This document shows positions 27,144-33,152 of a stretch of DNA of 33,152 nt, one piece after another (the stretch's first letter is position 1; each line of letters opens with the position of its first letter). Source of the stretch: Methanocellales archaeon (GTDB lineage Archaea; Halobacteriota; UBA148); assembly GCA_030019435.1 (NCBI GenBank), contig JASEEV010000019.1, positions 1 to 33,152 on the forward strand, in the 5' to 3' direction. Under the pieces are notes generated by a model. The model made no database searches and was not told the origin of the DNA. It saw only the letters and a program-made list of their open reading frames with translations. Position numbers and translations under genes: made by a program.

Positions 27144-28197
27144 GTACAGCCATTATGTCATCGGGTCTTGCCCGTCTTACGATACCACTTATCGGATTCT
27201 TCACACCTCTCATGTTGTTTGATTTCCTGTCGACGATCATTAGATGTGCTGCTTTACCCTCAACGATCGAACCCATCGCATCATCGAGACGTAACATTTT
27301 TGCTCCATTAAGCGTGCCGAGCTTAAATACTTGTCTGTCATCTCTTAAAAATGCTTTTGCCACGAACTCCATCTCAGAGAACATGTTGACCGAGTTGAGC
27401 ATTACGTTATCAGTTCCCAGTGCGACCGTTATGCCTAACTCGATCATCTCCTCGATCGGCGGTCTTGTCCATGAACGTCCAACGCCAGTCATGAAGTTCG
27501 ATCTTGGACAGACGACCACCGGAATATTTTTATCGGCGACCGCTTTGAGATCTTTGCGATCTGCGCAAGTCAGATGAACCAAGAAATCCGGATCCAATTC
27601 CAATGCATCTCCTATGTCCCCTCTGCTCGCTTCACCTGCATGTATCGCAAACAGCTTATCTTCCTTTTTCGTCAGCTCCGCCACCCCTTTCAGATGATCC
27701 CAAGGATGATCGTTAGTGCTGCTCATGCCAATGCCATCTGCGATTTTCAAGACCTCAGCGATATCATCATCAGGGCGACCCAAGACGACCGGTTTTATCC
27801 CTTTTATGCAAGCCTCTTTCAGAGCACGCACCCCTGCTGCGCCACCCTCCCTAAAATCAGCAAATGCAGCGGTCCCACTGCATTTCATGTCCAACAAGCT
27901 GCCCCTCATCGCTGCGATCAGTTCATCCTTTGACGTTTCTGACAGGATTCTGTGTTTTAGCCCACCAGGCGAAACCAACGCCTCTAGAGAATCAAAATTT
28001 ACATCCTTTGCGACAGAATCGCCGATATGCGTATGCGCGTTTATAAATGCGGGAGCGACGATTCCCTCCATGAAAAAATCCACCTCTCCAGTGGCGACCT
28101 CACTGATCGCCCCATCTTTGATGACCACATATCCCTCTATCACATCAAAATCATCGCCATATATGATGGTGCCAGAGATGATACGTTCATGAACCAT
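27133..28197 (-). CDS. Amidohydrolase family protein
   Basis: GIVAPAFINAHTHIGDS, FAIHAGEAS, LGTDNVMLN, KAAHLMIVD. Confidence 0.88.
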   Translation of the reverse strand: MVHERIISGTIIYGDDFDVIEGYVVIKDGAISEVATGEVDFFMEGIVAPAFINAHTHIGDSVAKDVNFDSLEALVSPGGLKHRILSETSKDELIAAMRGSLLDMKCSGTAAFADFREGGAAGVRALKEACIKGIKPVVLGRPDDDIAEVLKIADGIGMSSTNDHPWDHLKGVAELTKKEDKLFAIHAGEASRGDIGDALELDPDFLVHLTCADRKDLKAVADKNIPVVVCPRSNFMTGVGRSWTRPPIEEMIELGITVALGTDNVMLNSVNMFSEMEFVAKAFLRDDRQVFKLGTLNGAKMLRLDDAMGSIVEGKAAHLMIVDRKSNNMRGVKNPISGIVRRARPDDIMAVLGG

Positions 28198-28284
28198 AAG
28201 GACAAAATAAACACATCACCGCAGATTAAAACTTTTGCACTAAAAATCGTAATTTAAGCCGCACGCTTTTCACAACCCAGAGAA

Positions 28285-28471
28285 AAAGGCACATGTCCGA
28301 AGGGGATGGGAGGTGACATTCACTCTGGGGTTTTTGTGGGCGCGCGGCACCACGCCATTTCCTATGCACCGTGGCAGGATTAGACGATGTAGTACCGTCA
28401 GGTACATCCTCTGAAGCAGGAGGGAACGGATTGTGCGGAGATGGTGTGGCTACGATGGGCGTCCCACCCCT
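28285..28471 (-). ncRNA. Candidate structured RNA or leader RNA
   Basis: GC-rich noncoding block; minus-strand TATA-like 28487-28494 just upstream; near-complementary ends (AGGGGTGGGA / TCCCATCCCCTT); internal hairpin GTACC-gtca-GGTAC; T5 at minus-strand end. Confidence 0.4.
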
Positions 28472-28621
28472 CTAAAATGTACTTTCTATATATACTTTAA
28501 TTATCTTTTATCTTTATCCAACTTAGTTTTATGCTTTTATAGTAAATAAATCTATTGATTTTAGACCCAAAATATAAGTAGTAAAAAGAGAATCTCTAAG
28601 CAAAGGGGGCATAGGGTCACC

Positions 28622-28858
28622 ATGAAGAGAGGATTTATGTTAGGAAAGACCGAAACAGGCGTTCTACGACTTGTGGCAAAAGGCAGTTCTGAGGAAGACG
28701 TCATAAGATGCATGCTGGGGGAAGGGCTCGCATCCTCGCGTCATATAGTGAAAGAAGCCATCAATCGATTGATCGAGAAAAAGTTCATCAAGAGAATCGA
28801 TGATGAACTAGAGTTGACAGAAGTGGGCGAGAAAACGGTGGACGTTCTCAAGGGGTGA
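28622..28858 (+). CDS. Winged-helix DNA-binding protein
   Basis: 78 aa: SSRHIVKEAINRLIEKKFIKRIDDELELTEVGEKTVDVL. Confidence 0.7.
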   Translation: MKRGFMLGKTETGVLRLVAKGSSEEDVIRCMLGEGLASSRHIVKEAINRLIEKKFIKRIDDELELTEVGEKTVDVLKG

Positions 28859-28863
28859 ATCTC

Positions 28864-29037
28864 ATGGCAAAGAAAAAGGAGTCCAAAAGCGGTTTAATGT
28901 CATCTGCGGGTTTAATGAGATACTATGATGTGGAAAAGACTGCAATCACAATCGATCCAAAAGCAGTGGTCGTCATGAGCATCCTCATAGCAGCAATCGT
29001 AATCATGTTGAACGCATATTATGGCATATGGCCGTAG
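28864..29037 (+). CDS. Preprotein translocase Sec61beta subunit
   Basis: MAKKKESKSGLMSSAGLMRYYDVEKTAITIDPKAVVVMSILIAAIVIMLNAYYGIWP. Confidence 0.9.
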   Translation: MAKKKESKSGLMSSAGLMRYYDVEKTAITIDPKAVVVMSILIAAIVIMLNAYYGIWP

Positions 29038-29633
29038 TCTCTCAGACGGAAATCGTATTCCTCGGGCGCTCAAACGTCGGTAAGTCCACCATTCTGCGTC
29101 AGTTGATCGGTAAGAAGGTCAGGGTTGGAAGGAAACCAGGAGTAACGTTAAAGCCCAATCAGTTCCGTTTTGATGATTTGCTCATCACCGACATGCCTGG
29201 ATTTGGGTTCATGTCTGGAGTAAAAAAGCAGAAATGCGAGCAAATCAAGGACTTCATCGTTCGCTACTTGGAGGAGAACGCGGATCGGATTTTGATGGCG
29301 GTACAAGTCATCGATGCAGGATCTTTCATCGATGTAGTGGATCGATGGAGTATGAGGGGCGAAACGCCCATCGACGTCGAGTTGTTCCATTTTTTACACG
29401 ATCTGGATCTTGCTGTAGTTCTCGCAGTCAACAAGATCGATAGGTTGGGGGATGTTGATTCGGAGCTGGATGAGATCGTTCAGCGATTGGGCATGTCTCC
29501 TCCCTGGAGACAATGGCGAGACCGAATTGCTCTGATATGTGCAAAGAAGGGGGAAATAGACGAGCTGAGGGGGCTAATCAAGCACCGATTACATGACATC
29601 AAGCGGGACGATTTGCTGAAGTATTTTTCTTAG
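29028..29633 (+). CDS. engB: EngB-type GTP-binding protein
   Basis: EIVFLGRSNVGKSTILRQLIG, DMPGFGFMSG, AVNKIDRL. Confidence 0.9.
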   Translation: MAVVSQTEIVFLGRSNVGKSTILRQLIGKKVRVGRKPGVTLKPNQFRFDDLLITDMPGFGFMSGVKKQKCEQIKDFIVRYLEENADRILMAVQVIDAGSFIDVVDRWSMRGETPIDVELFHFLHDLDLAVVLAVNKIDRLGDVDSELDEIVQRLGMSPPWRQWRDRIALICAKKGEIDELRGLIKHRLHDIKRDDLLKYFS

Positions 29634-29684
29634 CACAGTAAACCTTATCTGGTTACGAGGGCACGATCGAAGGTGAATTAAAAT

Positions 29685-30811
29685 ATGAGGGATATAGTCG
29701 TCGGGATTCCCACCAAAAACGAAGAATGCACCATCATTCATGTGTTAAACATGGTCACCGCGGGTTTACTCGATTTTTTCCAGAGTATGATGCGTCAATC
29801 CTAGTCGCTGATGGCAACTCCACAGATAGGACAATACGTCTGGCAGAATCATTTAGAACTCCACCGCAGATTGAGAAGATTGTGATGCGAAAATCCGGTG
29901 AAACCGGGAAAGGGGGCGCAATTAGGGATATCATGAGAGTGGCGACCAAAGCAAATATGCTCGCCATTGTGGACAATGATCTCATATCCATAACACCGAG
30001 TTGGATGGATCACCTGCTGAGACCAATCGCATTTGGAATCGCCGACTTCACAACTCCTCGCTATATCCGTGACAAGCATGATGGGGGAGTAACAAAGCTG
30101 CTAACATATCCAATGATCACAACGCTATTTGGAGATGAAATACGACAGCCGATGGGTGGTGAAGTCGGTTTGAGCTCTGAGCTGATAAGATGCTGTCTAG
30201 ACCACCCGTTGTCTCCAGATGACTGGGGAATCGATACCTTCATAACCTTTGTAGCACTCGCCAACGGCTTGAGGATACAAGAAGCCCCCCTTGGACCGAA
30301 GTTCCATGAGTCCACCTCAAAGTATGTTAAGCCAAGTACCATCTTCTTCCAATGTTTGAGGAGGTTGTCATCACTCTTTTCCGCATGATGGAGCACTACG
30401 AGTCGGTGTGGAAAAAAACATACCCTCACCCGAGTTGGAGGGGCTAGGAAATTCGATAGATGTAAAGGACCGAGCCCGACGCCAGCCATTATTGACGCGA
30501 AAGTTTTTCGGAGCACTGCGGAGGAAAGGATTAAAAAACATCGAAGAATGCTGGGTGAGATGGTGGAAGAGAAGCCAGACGCCAGAGTATCCATGGAAGA
30601 ATGGCCTGAAATCGTGTTCAGATTCGCATCAGAGTATAAGCGCTCGAAGGATGAAAATGTAGTCAAACTCCTGGGTGGGCTCTGGCTGGCGAGATACGCT
30701 GATTTTGTTGAAGAAACCCGTGATATGGACTTGAACGACGCTGAAAAGGTGGTGCACAACCAAATGCTCTCTTTCTTGGAGAAAAGGGATTTACTGGTTG
30801 AGATTTACTGA
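29685..30811 (+). pseudogene. GT2/GT81-like glycosyltransferase interrupted by three indels
   Basis: MRDIVVGIPTKNEECTIIHVLNMVTAGLLDFF | PEYDASILVADGNSTDRT...KYVKPS | HLLPMFEEVVITLFRMMEHYESVWKK | HTLTRVGGARKFDRCKG...LLVEIY; frame changes at T6 (29774-29779), about 30337 and A7 (30412-30418). Confidence 0.75.
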
Positions 30812-31702
30812 TCGAAATCCCTCTAAATCCCTTTTATAGGGCAACCCCTTTCTTGCACCGTATTCGCTGATGCATCTGGCTGCGAAAAAGTTCCCCAGTC
30901 TTCCGCACTCATAGATGCTTTTTTCCCCTAGCAAGGCGTATAAAAAGCCAGCGGCGAACGCATCTCCCGCTCCAGTGGTATCGACCACCTTTGTTTTGCA
31001 CGGGGCGATCAAGCGTGCACCCTTATCATCTGCTACATAACAGCCTTTTTCGCCTAGGGTCGTTGCGACGGTCTTAGTGCCAAGCTCCAGCAATGCCTTT
31101 GAGCCGCTCTCGTAATCACAACTTGTAAGTGCATCCATCTCATCATCATTCAAAAAAATCACATCACTTTTTTCGATGATCGGTTGCAAATCCTCCAGGG
31201 AAAATTTGAAGCATAACATGCCAGGATTGAAGCTTACCTTTGTTTTGATGCGTTCGACCAATGACACTTGCATCTCCAGTTGCCCTCTGTCTACGAAGGA
31301 GCTCATATGAACGAAATGAGCATTGTTGGCGTAATTTATGTCCTCATCGTCCATGGACAGCGCATCGTTGACCCCAGGATGGATGTAGAGCACTCTTTCA
31401 CCATGTTTGTCAACCAATCCAAGCGCTGTTCCACTACTACCCCTCACCCTTCTAATCCTGCTGACATCAATGCCCTCGGCAGCAAAATCATCCATGATGA
31501 TTTTTCCTTCTATATCATCGCCCACGATACCAATAAATCCAGTGCTTACCCCTAGCCTAGCTAAACCGACGATGGTGTTCGCGGCAGAACCACCTGGGTA
31601 GCCCCTCACATCAATAACACCGACTTCTTCGCCTGCTTTTGCCGTTCTCTCGACCACATACAGCTTATCATAGTTCAATGCCCCAAGACCGATGACGTCC
31701 AT
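30791..31702 (-). CDS. PfkB/ribokinase family carbohydrate kinase
   Basis: GYPGGSAANTIVGLARLGVSTGFIGIVGDD; VVDTTGAGDAFAAGFLYAL. Confidence 0.94.
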   Translation of the reverse strand: MDVIGLGALNYDKLYVVERTAKAGEEVGVIDVRGYPGGSAANTIVGLARLGVSTGFIGIVGDDIEGKIIMDDFAAEGIDVSRIRRVRGSSGTALGLVDKHGERVLYIHPGVNDALSMDDEDINYANNAHFVHMSSFVDRGQLEMQVSLVERIKTKVSFNPGMLCFKFSLEDLQPIIEKSDVIFLNDDEMDALTSCDYESGSKALLELGTKTVATTLGEKGCYVADDKGARLIAPCKTKVVDTTGAGDAFAAGFLYALLGEKSIYECGRLGNFFAARCISEYGARKGLPYKRDLEGFRSVNLNQ

Positions 31703-31708
31703 GTTTTT

Positions 31709-32761
31709 TCACCCTAGTTTTGCTGCCTCCCCTCTCACGAGATTTCTAAATCTCTTGTGTATCTTGATCACCTCATCCAACTTCGCTTTATCCTCTAAGT
31801 AATGAAAGTATGGAAAGATTTGCTCTTTGACGATGAAATCTTTGATATCAGGGGTGATTAGGTCGTCTGGAATGTTCTCAGGATCCTTCTCAAATCCATC
31901 CCGTTCGGTCTCCCAAGACTTGACGATCTCGATCAGATGATTCCTTTCATCAAAGTGCCTCACCACTAGATGCAAAAACCGTATGTCCAAGGATGCCAGA
32001 CCCACGCTCGCATATGGAATTGCGTATTCATTCCCATTGAAGACGACAGCCAATCCACCGTGCTCTCTTACTTCTTTTAACATCTTGTAGTCTGTAATGC
32101 TATCTCCGACGACCACGATCTCACTTAGCTTGGCTTTGTTCTCTCTGGCGATTCTATGTATCGCTTGAACTTTTCTCTCCCCTCCAACCACTCGCACTTT
32201 TTCTAGGATGTTCCCGTAGCTCTTCGGAAGCTCTTCAAAAAAGAACTCATCTAAGAGGTTGACAAGCCTCTCATGATCATCTAGATGTGAGTAGAGTTGG
32301 ATGATGTCCTTCTCAGCATGCTCTATCACATCAAAATTCCCCACACTCGCCCTTAGCTCCTTCAATGAAAGTCTTGTGCATGCGATGTTCTCCTTTGGAA
32401 CGTTTAGCTGTGCACCTATGTGGTAGGCGTGCTGCTCATAGCTCGTTGAGATGATGTATACCTTCCAACGCTCGGACTGAAGTTTGGATACCAAATCTAT
32501 AGCGCCGTCAACGATCTTTGCCCTTTTCGATACATTCTCTACGTCTTTCTCTGAAATATCATGGAGCAACAAAAATGGTACTATTAATGCAAGGGTATCT
32601 CCAGGCTCATAGCCCTCCCTGTTCTCGAGCGCTATTATGTCATCGTACTTGCTGATGACCTCAAATATCCTCTCTCCATTTTCAGCTAGAGACATGACCT
32701 CATATGCATTATCTTGAGGCGACAAAGGACCCTCTAGGTCAAAACAGATTATATGCCCCAT
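31709..32761 (-). CDS. HAD-superfamily protein (EhaR-like)
   Basis: ICFDLEGPLSPQDNAYEV, YIISTSYEQHAY, VVVGDSITDYKML. Confidence 0.75.
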   Translation of the reverse strand: MGHIICFDLEGPLSPQDNAYEVMSLAENGERIFEVISKYDDIIALENREGYEPGDTLALIVPFLLLHDISEKDVENVSKRAKIVDGAIDLVSKLQSERWKVYIISTSYEQHAYHIGAQLNVPKENIACTRLSLKELRASVGNFDVIEHAEKDIIQLYSHLDDHERLVNLLDEFFFEELPKSYGNILEKVRVVGGERKVQAIHRIARENKAKLSEIVVVGDSITDYKMLKEVREHGGLAVVFNGNEYAIPYASVGLASLDIRFLHLVVRHFDERNHLIEIVKSWETERDGFEKDPENIPDDLITPDIKDFIVKEQIFPYFHYLEDKAKLDEVIKIHKRFRNLVRGEAAKLG

Positions 32762-32770
32762 GTTCTTCCC

Positions 32771-33037
32771 CTAAGCAAGGTGGATCTCGATCGTGGAGAT
32801 GTTGGTTTGCTCTCCTTCTGCCCCCCTCATCTCGGTTGAAATCTTAATATCCTTCACCTTGAGCTTAGAAAGGAATTTGTTTCTCACGATTTCCGCCACA
32901 TCTACCGCACGGGAAATCGCTCTGCCCCTGGCTTTGAGTACTACTTTTTTTGCGCCGCTGTTGAATTGCGTGATTACGGCGAGAACGTAATTCATCACCG
33001 GTTTGCTTCCCACGAGAACTGTGTTATCCTCTGCCAT
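32771..33037 (-). CDS. albA: DNA/RNA-binding protein Alba
   Basis: [50 protein letters not shown]. Confidence 0.94.
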   Translation of the reverse strand: MAEDNTVLVGSKPVMNYVLAVITQFNSGAKKVVLKARGRAISRAVDVAEIVRNKFLSKLKVKDIKISTEMRGAEGEQTNISTIEIHLA

Positions 33038-33102
33038 TTCAGATCCCAGTTTCTTATCCTCAGTGAGTGAGCTAATAAATGTTTTGATTGATGCACAGGC
33101 GC

Positions 33103-33152
33103 TGTTCAGTTAAGGGGCATCTTAAGATAGGAATAAGCTCTACTGTGGGCGT
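33103..33152. mobile_element. Partial second copy of MITE/IS-like terminus, inverted, truncated by window edge
   Basis: TGTTCAGTTAAGGGGCATCTTAAGATAGGAATAAGCTCTACTGTGGGCGT matches the reverse complement of 21375-21424 with one mismatch. Confidence 0.8.

Noticed and set aside
26074-27222. 382-aa plus-strand ORF
   Set aside because: Antisense to the CBS and Usp genes; low-complexity Ser/Thr-rich translation, no family motif.
1-33152. CRISPR arrays, tRNA and rRNA genes
   Set aside because: No regularly spaced direct repeats and no recognisable T-loop (GGTTCRAATCC) or rRNA segments were seen by eye; a tRNAscan/Infernal run would be decisive.

Overview
This window looks like archaeal (euryarchaeal/Halobacteriota-type) chromosome. 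Taxonomy is inferred from gene content only. From left to right: (i) a minus-strand operon for a Tat-exported, formate-dehydrogenase-like molybdopterin oxidoreductase (cyt b subunit truncated at the window edge, FeS subunit, catalytic subunit, TorD-like chaperone), followed by an unusual HdrA/MvhD-like polyferredoxin; (ii) a replication/repair cluster: PolD large subunit DP2 carrying a 500-aa LAGLIDADG intein, PolD small subunit DP1, signal peptidase, Orc1/Cdc6, UPF0147 and a Hef-type helicase, with a probable replication origin (inverted ORB-like elements around an AT-rich segment) upstream of cdc6; (iii) an accessory island (about 18.8-23.6 kb) with an HTH-MNT/HEPN module, two DUF5678-like + retropepsin-like gene pairs, a duplicated 152-bp relic of a DNA methylase 3' end between modules, a MITE-like 81-bp element and an EVE-like/PD-(D/E)XK-like fusion (candidate modification-dependent nuclease); (iv) housekeeping genes (polyprenol kinase family, glyS, CBS, Usp, amidohydrolase, Sec61beta, EngB, PfkB, HAD, Alba), a glycosyltransferase broken by three homopolymer-type indels and a candidate structured RNA. 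All family calls come from reading motifs in the translations; no searches were run.
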